Shown: positions 1 through 11,689 of the stretch, one piece after another
Layout: each line of letters starts with the position of its first letter
Numbering within the stretch: the first letter of the stretch is position 1
Position numbers and translations under genes: made by a program
The notes under the pieces: generated by a model
What the model saw: the letters and a program-made list of their open reading frames with translations, nothing else
The model's database searches: none
Told to the model about the DNA's origin: nothing
Assembly: GCA_003194525.1 (NCBI GenBank)
Contig: NBIV01000156.1
Coordinates: 1 to 64,000, forward strand
DNA from: Gracilariopsis chorda
Lineage: Eukaryota; Rhodophyta; Florideophyceae; Gracilariales; Gracilariaceae
Length of the DNA stretch: 64,000 nucleotides
Direction of reading: 5' to 3'

Positions 1-853
1 CCGGTCCAACTTTTCTCCAAAACTTCATCCGCTACGAGCGGCGTTGGCGATCCCGATTCGGGTATTTTATCCCGTATCAGAACGTGGAGATAGAGCGGAT
101 TGCGCCGCCTCACCGACTAGGTCGGTATGTAGCACTCCCCGAGTGGTGGCGCTTCCATGAAGCCTGCCGGGGGTGCTACATAGAACTCCCGCCGGTACTT
201 ACGTACCTCGGTTCGCTGCTCATGCAGGATCCCCGGTCGGGGTTGTGGTCCGTAGTGGTTACGGAGTGGGCGGCCCGCACTGCGGCTTATATCCTCAACG
301 AGGCGTACGACCAGTATCGTCTCTGGTTCCTTCCGCGTGTGCGGGCAGCGATCCAAACCTGGATCTTCGCATCCCCCTTGGGGGCCAGGCCAACAATGAA
401 GAGGTCCTCCAATTACTTGGGTACATCGACAGCGTTAGCTGGTGAGGTCCCGCTGGAGCAAAGCGGTCGTCTGGATGGCGGGCAGCAGTAACACCGGTGG
501 TCCGGGACTCGGTAGAAACACCGCCCTTTGCGGGGGATTTTATCTACTTCGACCCCTGGGAGTTCCGGGAAATTTCTCCGAGGAGGCGCGCGAAGCTTCG
601 CGATACGCCCCGGCATGTGCCGAGAAGACCACCCGGTGGGGTACGTCGATTCTGACGACTACTACCTGCGCATACGGCGGGGATGACCCAATGGTCCGAT
701 AACGAACCGGAAGAACCCGGGGAGATGGACGTAGAGGAAACCGGCGCTAGCGCGGAAGCTTTCCCAGAGAGGGTATCTCCGGCCGAGCCGGCTGCTGACC
801 CTTCGGTGGCAAGTGCCGGACCTTCTATCCCCAGCAGGGGTGACGGCGAATGA
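1..853 (+). pseudogene. cORF of element A, C-terminal part, frameshifted
   Basis: This is the 3' part of the convergent gene of element A; its start lies left of the window. Translated residues align with the cORF of element B: a segment with FGYFIPYQ corresponds to LGYFYCWHN in B, and PPFAGDFIYFDPW corresponds to PGFLWYDFFTGE. The first part reads in the frame of position 3 up to about 440-490. The second part reads in another frame from about 500 to a TGA at 851-853, with an in-frame TGA at 653-655. So at least one indel and one nonsense change separate it from an intact gene. An AATAAA follows at 1,076-1,081, before the convergent end of pol at 1,180. The protein family is not recognised. 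Confidence 0.72.
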
Positions 854-1075
854 AAACGAGATCATCGCACGTTTTCCTCAGGGGTGCCGGTCTTAGCGCT
901 GCCGAGGTATCGGGGGATGTCGCCACCATGGCGGACGCGTTGGCGTACCGCCTTGCTGGGTGTTACGCCCCGGACGATGGGGTGAGTGAAATCTCTAGTC
1001 CAGTTTCCTGGTTCTTTTTCCCTGGCTATGGCCGGTTAGTGTAGTGTACTATGGTGGGGAGCAGCTGCTCCCTTG

Positions 1076-1081
1076 AATAAA
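1076..1081 (+). promoter_or_regulatory. AATAAA poly(A) signal candidate for cORF-A
   Basis: AATAAA lies 223 bp after the cORF-A stop and about 100 bp before the convergent end of pol. It is on the cORF strand. The matching region in element D has lost it. Confidence 0.4.
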
Positions 1082-1179
1082 ATTTCCCGTTTAGAACAGT
1101 GCTTCTCGGTTGAGTTCCCCGTCTTCGACGGACCTTGCCTTGTTATCTTTTCCTATCGCTCTCCGCTCGCGCGGCAACG

Positions 1180-4100
1180 TTACCCAACTTGGGCATTAAC
1201 CAGCGTGGCTGGGGCTGCAGTTCCCGTTTGACGGTGGTATCGCAGGACCTGCGACCGTGGGAGGTGTTCGATTGGCTCCCACGTATCCCCACTGGGGTCG
1301 TACCCGTACCAGCGGACGCGGTATTGTAGAATACCATCCTGGTCCCAGGTGTGTCCGACAAGTCGGTCTACTACGAACTCTCGTTCGTAGAACTGCCGGC
1401 CGTGCCGGGTGGTGGTTGTACTTCCTTGCGGGGGCTGCCCGCTGTGCGGTATAATGTCCCTTAGCAGGGTGTTCGGCGATAACTCCGGCGTTGCCGTGCG
1501 CTGTGATAGCGGCCGCTGCTCATGCAGGAAGATATCCCTCAAGAGGGTGTGTGGTGCCACGGTTTTCACCGGCAAGTCATTCCCCATTGGGGAAGGTTCA
1601 TTATCGCTTTCGCGGTATTGCGGGCGAACCTCCAGTCGGCGGGGGACTTGGGCTCTGCCTTCGCGGTTGAGCTCACGAACCGCGAGTTTGCGGGAAGATG
1701 ACCGCTTCTGCGGGATCGGCATTTCCACAATCCCCTGGGGGGTCCCGTGCGACACGGTGATTGGGTGGCGAACCGCCTCCCTGCCAGGCGCACGAGCGCT
1801 CTGCACCATACGTTCCAGGCGATGCCGTGGTGTCCCAGGCTACTGACGGGTTGCCTGGGGCTAACTCCGGTACACCGGTATTTTGGTCAAAATTTCCCTT
1901 TGGGGGTGCCGGGCAGGTGCCGATGACACCCTTTTCAGGGGAATTGCCGCTAAGCGCGGTGCACCATCTCCATGAGGAGGAGCAGCGTCCGGTATGACCG
2001 GTTTCGAGCGTGCGATAGCGCGCGTTTTTCCCGAGTTCCTCGGTTCTTTGCCGCAACGTTGTGGGGGTTGGCGCAAATTATTCCCCGCAGCGGGGGCTTC
2101 GATTCTGTCAATGACGGGAGGCGTTTCCGGTGCTTGCGAGCCAGGGCCTGAAGCTTCGACTGCAGCTTGGCTGCCTTTTTCCCCAGGTTGGGTGTGGGGA
2201 TTTCCCTGCGGCGCTGGTGTATCTGGGAGCCTCTTCTCCGCAGGGCGCGGGTCTGATCGACCTGATTGAACCGCCTCCGCGGGGACTTCCGCCAACGGCG
2301 GCTTCGAGGCATCGCCCTGCTCAGGGGATTGGGGGCAATCGTCACCATACTCCCTTATCGGGGATCCTTCCCTGACAGGGGTGTGCGGTAGTTGCGCTTC
2401 AACTTCCCGTGTAGCACGGTATGTTTTCCGCGTTTGTGGCGATGCCTCCGGGGATGGATCGGGCGATTGCATTTCCGCTGCTGCGGTATTGAAGGGAGGC
2501 TTCTCGTTTTCCCGTGACAAACGGTGTATTTGCCGCTTTTGTGGGGCCTGCGCGTCTGGTTCCTGTTGCACAGCACTGCCCGGGAACGGGGATTAGTGTC
2601 GCGTGACATACTCCGTGCTCCACGGTCAGTGTTCCGTATGTTACGGTGTGTTTCCCGTTGCGACGGCGATATCGTTCCTCGAAAACGAGTGTTCTCCTCC
2701 CCATCCTTAGACGGAGCGGCGAGATAAGGGATAACATTCCCCGCCTGGCGGGTAGAAATGCGCGCCAGTGGGGCAGACGTGGTAGGGGCGGGCGCTGAGA
2801 GGCCCGAATTACCCGGCTGAGCCGGTGAGTCCGACAGAGTCGGTAGGTCTGAGAGTCCCCGGCTGGGGTGTGGTAGTACCGTAGGTCTAGTACTCCCGGA
2901 TGATTCCGGTGTTGCAGAGTCCGTAGAAACGGGGTTGCCTGGATCCAGGACTACCTCTGACGAGGGAGGAGGGGCAAGGATAACACGATCACGGGAAATC
3001 CGTTCGTGCGTGTCGCCCATCTCTACCACGACAGTGTCGGTGTTAACAGAGATGACCTTGAAGGGTCCATCCGCCAGAGGGGAGAGTTTTTGACGCTCCT
3101 CCCGTTCCTGGTTGTAGTACTCCTTCCTGATGAAGACGTAGTTATTTGCCCGAATCGGGGGGTTCTTTCCTCGCAAGCGAGCGTCAAAATCCCGCTTGTA
3201 AGCGGCTTGGGCCCGTGCCATAGACTTCCACGCAGCGGGGACCAGCTTGGAAAGCCATTGCTTCCATTGCTGCCGGTAGATACCCACAGATGGGAAATTG
3301 TCCAAGGTAGCTTGGGGTTCCAGCGCCACAGGCGGGGGTGTTCTAGATAGAACCAACTCGAATGGCGAAACTCCGGTAGTCCGGTGTACCTGCGTATTGT
3401 ACGCGTAGGTTACCTCATCAGCGTAGAGATCCCAATTCGTTGGGTGGTCAGCGACGTAGGAACGTAACGCCGCGAGTAACGTCCGGTTACACCGTTCAAC
3501 TTGCCCATTACACTGGGGGTGGTAGGTAGTCGTGAACAAGTTCTTGACATCCAGGATGCGACAAACATCCTGGAAGAACTTGCTCACGAACTGCTTCCCG
3601 TTGTCGGAGAGCACCTCCACAGGGGGACCGTAGACAAAAATCCAGTGCGTCACCAGAGCCTGGACCACCGTGAGAGCGGTTATCCTCCGAAGAGGGACAG
3701 TCCATACCAGCTTAGAAAAGCGGTCGGTGATGACAAGTAGAAACTTGTTTCCACGTTTTGTGGTGAGTAGTGGTCCGAGAAGATCAATTGCGATAAACTC
3801 GAGTGGCGCCCTTGCGGGGAATAGTTTCATCTTCTTCGCATTTTTGCGGAGCTTGACGCGATTCTTCGCGCATTCGCTACAAAACCGCACAGTTGCGTAG
3901 CAATCCACCGCCATTGCGGGCCAATAGAAATCCCTTCGCAGGGTTAGGTAGAGTTTCCTCCCACCTGGGTGACCTCCAATGGGGGCGTAGTGTGATAGAT
4001 GTAACAACCGCGACTGCAGGGAATGAGGTACCACGATCAGTGGGCGGGCTTCGACCTTCCTAACGAGGTAGCCTTTGTCGTTTACCCCGAAAGGGAGATC

Positions 4101-6900
4101 TTCACCACCGTTGATACGGGCACGAATTCTCGTACAGAATGGGTCGCCGAATTGTTCTCGGATCATTTCTTCCGGTGATACTGGTACAAAGTTTCCCGGT
4201 AACGGGTTCTCAGATTTATCTCGCGATGCGAGTAGTTCGTCAAATTCAGCATCCTCGTCCCAGTTTTCTGGCCTAGCCTCGACGGCATATTCTGGATCAT
4301 CCGGGTCTATAGCCATGAAACATGGGACTTCATCATCCTCCGTTGGGAGTGCTTCCCCACTTGTGGGTAACCGCGACAAAGCGTTGGCCTGGGTGTTCTG
4401 CACACCCTTTTTATAAATGACTCTTGAAAGTCATATTTCGCGAGGCGGAGTCTCCAGCGCATGAGGCGTCCCGACGGGTCGGAGATATTCATCAACCACC
4501 TCAATGAGGAATGATCCGTGTACACGGTGAACTGAATTCCCATAAGGTAGGGGCGCAGAGTGGTCATCGCCCATACGACGGCGAGGCACTCTTTCTCCGA
4601 TACGGAGTAGTTCCGCTCATGAACATTGAGCGAACGTGACCAATAACCAATTGGATGTCGTTCCCCCTCGGGGGTGGTTTGAAAAAGAGCACACCCGACT
4701 TGGTAGTCGCTCGAGTCCGTATCTACGGAGTATGGCAACCCAAGTTTTGGGAGATGTAGGATTGGTGCTGATGTGACAGCCTCCTTCAAGGAGTTAAAAG
4801 CTTCCAATTGCTCGGGCGTAGATGTTCCCAGTTTTGGGGGGTTCCCCTTTCGCAACAACGCGTTCAGGGGCGCCGCAGTATCCGAAAAGTTCGGGATAAA
4901 CCGTCGATAGACGTCGATCAGCCCCAAAAAGGAGCGAAGTTCCGTTTGAGTACGGGGTTATTTCGCCTCAACGAGGGATTTGACTCGAGCTTTCTCGATC
5001 GCTAACTGTCCAGGACGGATAATGTGATCCAGATACTTCACAGTATCCGTGAAAAACTCGCATTTTCTCAATTTGAGGGTAATTCCCGCATCGCGGAGTA
5101 CGGTCAGCACGTCTCGGACGTGAGTGAGATGGTCGTCCAACGAGTTGGAGAAGATGATAATATCATCAAGGTAGACTAGGCAGCTCTGCCACTTAAAGCG
5201 GTTCAGTAGAATATCTACTGCACGCTGAAAGGTGGCGGGGGCGTTGGTTAACCCAAATGGCATCCGCTTGAAGCGATACGTTCCTGCGTGGCAGGTGAAT
5301 GCGGTTTTGTCGCGATCCTCCTGTCTGACAGGTACTTGCCAATATCCCCAATTGGCATCAAGGGCCGTGAACACGGGGGCGTCTCCAAGGGAGTCAATGC
5401 ACTCGTCCATACGAGGGATAGGGTACGTGTTTCTAACGGTCACGGCATTGAGCCGGCGGTAGTCGACACAGAACCTCCAGGTTTCGTCGGCCTTTAAAGC
5501 CAGTACAACTGGGGATGCCCAGGGTGATTGAGCGGGCTCAATCACACCTGCGCGGAGCATTTTGTCCACTTGGGACTGCTCCTCTTCCCGAGCTTTCGGA
5601 CCTGCCCTGTAAGGGGGTTGTGCAACCGGTCGCGCACCGGGGATTAAATCGATCCGGTGTTCCGTTGCATTAATCTCGCTAGGGGAGCCATCCCACATTG
5701 TGGTAAATTCCCGTAACATGGTACGGAGTTTGTCGCGGTGCGACTCTGGCACGTGGCTGAAGTCCAGCGCTTCAAGTGCTTTTTCCGGATCAATCCGGTC
5801 GTTGCTCGATGGAGCATTGTCCTGTGGAACAGGTGTGGTTCGCAATTCCGAGTTACTCGGTATTTTCGACGCTGAAGTAGTGGTTTCCTCCCCCTCCTTA
5901 GACTTGACGTCTTCGGACGGCGGGGCGAACTCCTCAGAAGAGGTGGTAACTCCGAGTACATCGGCGGCTGTCATCTTCGTTGGCAGCATTCCCATAGGAT
6001 GGGGGGTTACACTCCCAATTACTTGGCGTTTTACCAGATACTGGGGGTGTTTGCCGAGGTTGGCAACCAATATCCGGAAAGAAACATCCGGGGAAATGGA
6101 GACAATTCCATTAGCCAGCGCTAGCTGAGATCTCTCGTACAACGAGGCAAGGGGTTGTATAACCCGAAGACCGTGTTGACGGGAATTTACCTGCACCCAG
6201 ACTTGGGACTCAGCCGGTATAGAAACCGAGGCAGCGACGCGGAGCTTGGTGGACTCGCGGGACGCGGGCGGTGGTTCCTGCCCAGCAGGGAGCAGAACTT
6301 GTTTCCGAGGGGACCGCTTTAGCGGGCGGCGAACCATCGGAACAGACGATCCGTCGTCAAGTTCTACACGCCTGAGGCGGGGCCTGATTGCGTCGACAAA
6401 TCTGTCGCAGTAATCACATCCCAGTATGACTGGTGCTGCCAATGAACGGCAAACGATGAAGTACAACTTCACCACAGAGGTACCAAGTCTCACGACGAGG
6501 TCCACTGTGCCCACCGTTTGTACCGGATTGTTGTTCGCATCCGAAATGTCGGGGACCGCGTCAGAGCGGATACGAAACCGCACAAGCGGGGGTAACAATG
6601 ATTCCACAACAAAGTTGGGGCCTGCACCTGTATCCAGGACGGTGAGAAACCTCACCATAAACTGGGGATCAAGGCAAAGGTCGGCATAGACCTTATAATT
6701 GCGTTTCACCAAGACCAAGACTCTACCGGGAATCCGGGGATTTTTACTCCGTATCCACGGACGACGCAACACACCGAGGTGCGCAGAGTCCGCGTCAACG
6801 GTGTCTTTCCTCGAGAGGACTTTCACCGGGGAGCGAGGCGAGGACGCCTCGGGCGCCAACAGCCTCGTTCTTGAGAACACCTCTCCCAAAGGGGAGACTC
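1180..6900 (-). pseudogene. pol of element A: protease, RT, RNase H, integrase, chromodomain
   Basis: Domains in order on the minus strand: aspartic protease with DTGAGPN, reverse transcriptase with FCVDYRRLN and YLDD, RNase H with DTDSSDYQ, EKECLAVVWA and TDHSSLRW, integrase zinc-binding region followed by the catalytic core (AIDLLGP, LSDNGKQF, and the E in GQVERCN), a GPF module, a long variable linker, and a chromodomain near 1,220-1,350 with VRWYGYDPSGDTWEP. The frame opens at -1 relative to gag. Breaks: an in-frame TAA at 4,958-4,960, where element D has GAA (Glu), a frameshift near 4,400-4,420, and further shifts between about 2,355 and 1,800 in the linker. The linker differs from D in length and repeats. 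Not functional as it stands. Confidence 0.93.
2380..2700 (-). repeat. Degenerate hairpin-bearing repeats in the pol linker of A
   Basis: In the linker between the GPF module and the chromodomain, the minus-strand translation repeats a pattern like GK(H/Y)TVxxG in more than one frame, for example KSGKYTVCHGK, KRGKHTVLHGK and NGKHTVTYG. At DNA level each unit carries a perfect hairpin: CCGTG-TAG-CACGG at 2,407-2,419, CCGTG-CTC-CACGG at 2,613-2,625 and CCGTA-TGT-TACGG at 2,634-2,646. Units are irregular in length. Element D has fewer of them. Confidence 0.6.
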
Positions 6901-6906
6901 CCTCAG

Positions 6907-9045
6907 TTATTTTTCCGCCTTCGGCGGTGGGTTGGTTTCCTCGACAACGAGTGCTTCATCCCAGTGACGGGGGTTTCTATCCGCATAAGCGGGGGTTGCA
7001 ACGGATGGTTGCGTGATCACCCGAATCGGGGTGTATGAAGGTTGCCGCGCATGCGGGGTCTGTGGTAGGGCATGGGAAAAGTCCGTTTTAGCACGGAGGT
7101 AGGAAGCCGTCGGGACGCAACGTTTCTCCTCTGGAGTGAGGGCCTCATAATTTGCCACCACCTTGGCCATATCCTTCAGTGAACAAATACACTGAGGTGA
7201 GGTATGGCCATGGGCAAAGAACAGGTGGCAAATCAGAGCCAATACCGCGACACGCGGATTATTATTACGAGTATCGGAGAAGCGAACCGCAGGGCGGGTG
7301 TCAGTCCATCCAGGCCGTTGATAACGGGATTGACCGTTTGAAAACGGGAGTCGTTGGGGTTGGACCCGACTGTTACCACCGTACAAAACGGGGTCTTCCG
7401 TTCCTGAAGCACGGGTCATCTCCGTCGTTGACGGTAAATCACTGGTGGGTATCAACAAACCATCCTCCTGCACCAAATGCACGGTATCAAATCCCTGTCC
7501 AGGGTTCCCATCCGCGGTGAGCGGGAGTGAGGAAGCTTTGCATTCCAGCAACAACGCCTTGGCGGATTTAGACCGATTGTTCGGAGTTCTTGCACGAAGT
7601 GCATCACCTTCCGCTCGGGCGTGTTGGACCAGCTCGAGATAGGTGATCCTCCGCTTGCCCTCCCAATAACGGGTAACTAAACTCCGGATTGCCGGGTCAA
7701 GACCATCGATGAACATGGTACTGCGCTCCCCAGCGGGGTATACGTTACCACATCTGTGGAGAGCCTTGTTAAGGCGCACCGAGTAATCGGTCTTGGTCTC
7801 TCCAGCACGCTGGCGTGTATCTCGCAAAGCGAGGATAGCCTGCTGAATAGCGGTGTTGGTGGCGTAGGAGCGCAGAAGATACTGCACAGCCTCCGGCCAG
7901 CAAGTAACTCCTCCCTCGGAGGCACGAGAAGATCCTCTGATGGAGTTGTATTGGTCCTCCGCCACTCCCCGTAAGAAATACGGTAAAGCCAAATAGGCTT
8001 GTCCCTCATTCGTACCGAGGATATCGGCCTCCGCTACAAAGCGGGATAGGAAATCCAGTACTAGGACTGGGTCCTCTCCAGTAAAATACTGGTTGCGGAG
8101 CAAGAGCTGCATTCGCTTAATGCATTCTCGAACCTTTCCCGTACCACGGGGCGTACGTCCAAGTGACGAGTCTTCGAGCCGGTAGTACCGGTAAGATAAA
8201 AGCTTCCGGTAATCCGGGTTTGTCGGTTTCAATTCCCGAAGCACACCTTCAGTGGCCGATGACCGCTTCGAGCGGGAGGAGTAGCCTCGCTTCTCGTCCT
8301 CCGAGTCGGAGTCCGAGGAGCTCGAGCTAACCGAATGGTTTCGGGATGAGTCCGACGATGTCGAAGAATCGGAGTCCGAATATTTTCGGTGGTGTTTCCA
8401 TCGATGACGGCGTTTCTTCTTCCCAGCAAGCTGGTCGTTGTGCGATGCCTCGTTTACCGGATCATCCGGGGATGGTTTGTCCATGAGGACGAACTGCTCC
8501 AGCGTCTCCAGGCGGGCACCAATCCGATCAAATCGGGCTTCAACTCCTTCGATGAAGGTGGCGGGTTGTCCCAAACTCTCCAACACGGAGTTGACTTCAG
8601 ACCGTAAAATACGGAGTTCCTCGGCAACCTCCTTTACGGGGGTTGCCGAGACCACCTCTTGGAGGGATTTTAGTTCACCTACAAGGGTGTCATGGGCGGT
8701 CCACAGAGCGCGGACCTGGGATTCCAGGGAAGTCCCCTGGGGGTTATTATCGCCCGTTCCACGGGGGTTTGAAGCCGCGACAGCGGGAGCGGGCCAGGGT
8801 GCCTGGGGCACTGTGGCAACAGCCGGAGTCGATGCTGCATTCCCCTGCGGGGGTGATAACGAGGGCAAAAGGAGGTTCCGGGGTTCCCGGTCGGGGGTAT
8901 CATTCCGCGATGAAGCGGCGCCAGTACGGCTGGAACTTGTCCGTATAGGGATACAGGGTACGAACCGAACTTCGGAAGTGTCCGCGTTGTCGCGGGAGCG
9001 ACTACGCGTAACCACTGGCTCCGCATCGGGGGGATTTCTCGACTT
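6907..9045 (-). CDS. gag of element A (initiator codon mutated)
   Basis: Retrotransposon structural protein that forms the virus-like particle. The open frame is about 713 codons. Order of parts: a low-complexity N-terminus, a predicted helical stretch, a Ser/Asp/Arg-rich basic region, a gag capsid-like domain (FLSRFVAEADILG, YLLRSYATN, MFIDGLDPAIRSLV) and a C-terminal zinc-knuckle region. Two defects are visible. The ATG used by the matching gene in D is AAG here (9,043-9,045). The zinc knuckle, CX2CX4HX4C in D, has lost its second cysteine (CHLFFAHGHTSPQC). The frame itself is open to a TAA at 6,907. pol starts in the -1 frame across this stop. Confidence 0.88.
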   Translation of the reverse strand, partial: KSRNPPDAEPVVTRSRSRDNADTSEVRFVPCIPIRTSSSRTGAASSRNDTPDREPRNLLLPSLSPPQGNAASTPAVATVPQAPWPAPAVAASNPRGTGDNNPQGTSLESQVRALWTAHDTLVGELKSLQEVVSATPVKEVAEELRILRSEVNSVLESLGQPATFIEGVEARFDRIGARLETLEQFVLMDKPSPDDPVNEASHNDQLAGKKKRRHRWKHHRKYSDSDSSTSSDSSRNHSVSSSSSDSDSEDEKRGYSSRSKRSSATEGVLRELKPTNPDYRKLLSYRYYRLEDSSLGRTPRGTGKVRECIKRMQLLLRNQYFTGEDPVLVLDFLSRFVAEADILGTNEGQAYLALPYFLRGVAEDQYNSIRGSSRASEGGVTCWPEAVQYLLRSYATNTAIQQAILALRDTRQRAGETKTDYSVRLNKALHRCGNVYPAGERSTMFIDGLDPAIRSLVTRYWEGKRRITYLELVQHARAEGDALRARTPNNRSKSAKALLLECKASSLPLTADGNPGQGFDTVHLVQEDGLLIPTSDLPSTTEMTRASGTEDPVLYGGNSRVQPQRLPFSNGQSRYQRPGWTDTRPAVRFSDTRNNNPRVAVLALICHLFFAHGHTSPQCICSLKDMAKVVANYEALTPEEKRCVPTASYLRAKTDFSHALPQTPHARQPSYTPIRVITQPSVATPAYADRNPRHWDEALVVEETNPPPKAEK

Positions 9046-9129
9046 GAGAAAATACCGTTACGACGGGAAAAGATCACGGAACTTCCGGTAAATAGAAACA
9101 AACCTCGTAAGAGGGAAAACAAAAACCGA

Positions 9130-9147
9130 TTCTAGGTCGGGAGACCA
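9130..9147 (-). other. Primer binding site of element A
   Basis: Reading from the 5' LTR inward, a 3-nt spacer is followed by TGGTCTCCCGACCTAGAA. It begins with TGG, complementary to a tRNA CCA end, and is identical over 18 nt in elements D and B. Confidence 0.75.
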
Positions 9148-9150
9148 CTT

Positions 9151-9977
9151 TGTGGTGCAATGCCCCAAAGGGGAAAAACACCGAAAGACGTTCGGGATCT
9201 TCCTCTCACGAGGTGAAACCAGTTGGGTAGAGCCCTCCCAGAGGTGTCACGGCGAAGGCGGTTTGTAAGACCAGGGACACCTGTCGCGACTCGCACAGGG
9301 AGGTGAAGGCGAAGAATCGCTATCCGCGTGAGCGGGGTGTGATCCTCAGTAGAGGTATGTTTCCACGTAAGTGGGGGCGTGTGGGCGGATGCGCAGACGA
9401 GGGCTGCAGATAGCGGGAGGTGCTACCCTAAAAAGGGGGAAAAGGAAGGGCGAAGAGGAGGAAGAGAGGATAATGTGAGTCGCGAGAGCGACGAACAGAT
9501 ACGGCAATGCCGGTGGACAGGACTCCCTATACAGGGCGAAACACCAATATGATTGGAACAATTATACTCCCAAGGATGGGCTTCTTTAGATGTGCAAGGG
9601 GGTTAGATGTCCCGTGGTTTACGGCGTTTCCCTCCAAGGAGGAGTAGAGTACGCGCGCAAGCGGCAACAACTGGAGCCAATTCCCCAGGTTGGGGTCCCT
9701 TGTTGGGGAAGGTTTACTGGTGCGACGGCAGTGCGCCGTCGCACTAAGTACTAGCTTCCCAGAAATTGGTGTGAAAATAATAAATAATATTAGCTAAAAT
9801 ACTCCACATTTCGTGGCAACATCCACTACTGTGGCCAACCGCCAAGTGACCCAAAACCGTGTCCCACGTGTCCATACCCACCATTGTGCGGCGTAGTTCA
9901 TATACACACTACACAACCGATAATATCGGGAAAGCGTTCAAGTGCCCAGAATCCCTCCCTGAGGGCGTTGCACTTCA
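9151..9977 (-). repeat. 5' LTR of element A
   Basis: 827 bp, matching the reverse complement of the D LTRs (26,541-27,366 and 35,481-36,307). It begins TGTGGTGCAATG in plus-strand reading and ends GTTGCACTTCA, where D would give CACTACA. It contains the 10-bp stem hairpin at 9,720-9,744 that is conserved in both D LTRs, and many shorter hairpins. Confidence 0.92.
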
Positions 9978-10522
9978 AAGTTGAAGAAATGTGAGTTCTT
10001 CACCGACACGGTCAAGTACCTTGGCCATAGTACTCTTCCAGGACGTGTCATGAGCGAACAGGCTTGGGTGAAATCATTGAACCAAGCAAGCGAGGCCACC
10101 ACCCAAACCGGCCTTCGCTCTTTTCTAGGATTGGTCACCATCTACCAACCGTTCATTCCCAATTTTGTGGATATCGCGGTTCCCTTAAACGTAATTCTGC
10201 AGAATGGGGAATTACCTAAACTGGAACGCTTCACTCCCATTCAAACGGAATCCTTTAATTCCCTTATGGAGGAGTAAACACCGGCTCTGATACTTTCGTT
10301 ACCGGAGCCCAGATTCTTGCACTGCGTGAACGCAGACTCTACCAAATACCAGGTATGTTGCGCACTTTTTCAAACAACCCTCGAACGTTAATGCACACCC
10401 ATCGGATACTGGTTTCCTTCGCTGAACGTCAATAAGAAAATTTACTGCCATTTGCAGAAGGAATGATTTGCAGTCGTATGAGCGCTGTATACTCGCACAA
10501 TTACCTTATGGGTGCGCAATCT
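9978..10522 (+). pseudogene. pol fragment of element F: end of RT and start of RNase H
   Basis: Plus-strand gypsy pol relic. The translation KKCEFFTDTVKYLGH and LRSFLGLVTIYQPFIPNF matches the end of RT and the connection of A/D, and further on CALFQTT and PIGYW match RNase H with stop codons and shifts between. It starts where the LTR of A ends and breaks off near YLMG, where the left LTR of C begins. The homology resumes at 41,665. So this is the left visible half of an older A/D-type element on the plus strand, interrupted by A and by C. It lacks the dense hairpins of A and D. Confidence 0.85.
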
Positions 10523-11037
10523 TCTATTAAAATACTACGTTCCTTACTTAACTGTAGCAGTAGTCTACAGAAGTCTATTAGCGGCAGAGAGCCAGCTCAT
10601 TGGGTGACAGCTCACTGGGTATACAGGTGACACGGACACCCACTGGCAGCAAGGTGCAATTGACGGGCGCTATTTCAAGTCTCGACAGGTCGAGAGAATG
10701 TTATCGATGGCTTGGAGGGCTTTAGTGTCTACTGGCTTCATACATCGGCAAGAAAACTATGATGGTGCTTTCCTTTACCCATCGGAAATCGGCGGCACTC
10801 GAGCCAACCTATATGGTTTACGAGGTGGTCCGCACTCCGGACGCTATACTAAATAATTAAATAAAACCATTGCATAATAAAACGTAGGGCCACAGTACCT
10901 TGGCACTTGGACTGTCCTCTGGTATCTCCTCCATCGGCACCCAGCTTGGCAACGTGAAATTTTATGGCCAGCAATGTTCCTACTTCTTTCAGCTCAGACC
11001 CATGGATCCTTTACATTTCCTGCCTGCCCACTGTTCA
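10523..11037 (-). repeat. 3' LTR of element C (approximate edges)
   Basis: Alignable by eye with 41,161-41,664: for example shared blocks around GGTATCTCCTCCATCGGCAC and ACCCATGGATC. The LTR starts next to F pol sequence and ends near 11,037. Edges may be off by about 10 bp. Confidence 0.75.
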
Positions 11038-11689
11038 TTCTTCTAAAGACCTCCCTCCTTAACATCTGACGTCCCGTCGACTGCTTCTTGTTCATCAGAA
11101 GTACCATTTATTTCCAGTAGGCGGCCTTCCCCTCGATAAGGATGCTGTGCTTATGTACTCATTCTATCGTTGGCCAGCCGTCCCCTGCTTAAAAAATGGG
11201 AGTTCAGCCCTCCCGTAGAGGCTACGGCCAACGTACCGTTTTGCGCCTATTTGGTTGTGTTTGCGGTAAATGCATGGCTGCTACCATACCATTGTTCACC
11301 TGCGGGAGTACCTCGTCTTCCAGAGAACGTCGAACTCGGAGTGCTCTGCGTTATTCTGCATTCTTCCAAGCTCTTGCGCGGGCACCTACACTTCTCTCCT
11401 GGTCACGTCGTGCTTTTGGTTGTTTCCTTCTTCCCGTACCGTCCTGTGCATCTATCATTCCCGCCCCTTGGGTAGGTCCTGGCGCATTCCCCTGGCCGTT
11501 TGGGTTTCGGAACGTCCGTTTCCTCTGGATCCGTGTCCGTTGTGCTGGCTCATCTATTGCCGCTACGTCATGTCCTCGGGAGCATATAAGGGTTCTCATG
11601 GCTACCTATTGGAAAATAACGGCTTTGAGCACATCCCCCGGGCGATTATCACCGTAGATTCACGAACATGGCCTTGGTTTCAGACATTG
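11038..11689 (+). other. Non-coding or 5' leader part of element C cORF
   Basis: Between the left LTR of C and the first residues that align with the B cORF. Overlapping frames of 80-160 codons exist on the plus strand, but none aligns with the retrotransposon proteins that I recognise. It may be the decayed 5' end and promoter of the cORF. Confidence 0.35.

Larger units (their letters stand above)
1..9977 (-). mobile_element. Ty3/gypsy chromovirus A (left end outside window)
   Basis: LTR retrotransposon read on the minus strand: 5' LTR at 9,151-9,977, primer binding site, gag, then pol with a C-terminal chromodomain, then a convergent extra gene (cORF) on the plus strand that runs off the left edge. 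The 3' LTR is outside the window. It is close to element D (26,541-36,307) through LTR, gag and pol, in opposite orientation. On its right it abuts sequence that reads as gypsy RT in the other orientation (element F), so A inserted into F. The left target duplication cannot be seen; the 5 bp after the LTR are AAGTT. Coding damage: the gag start codon is changed, pol has an in-frame TAA and several frameshifts, and the cORF has a frameshift and a TGA. Confidence 0.93.
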
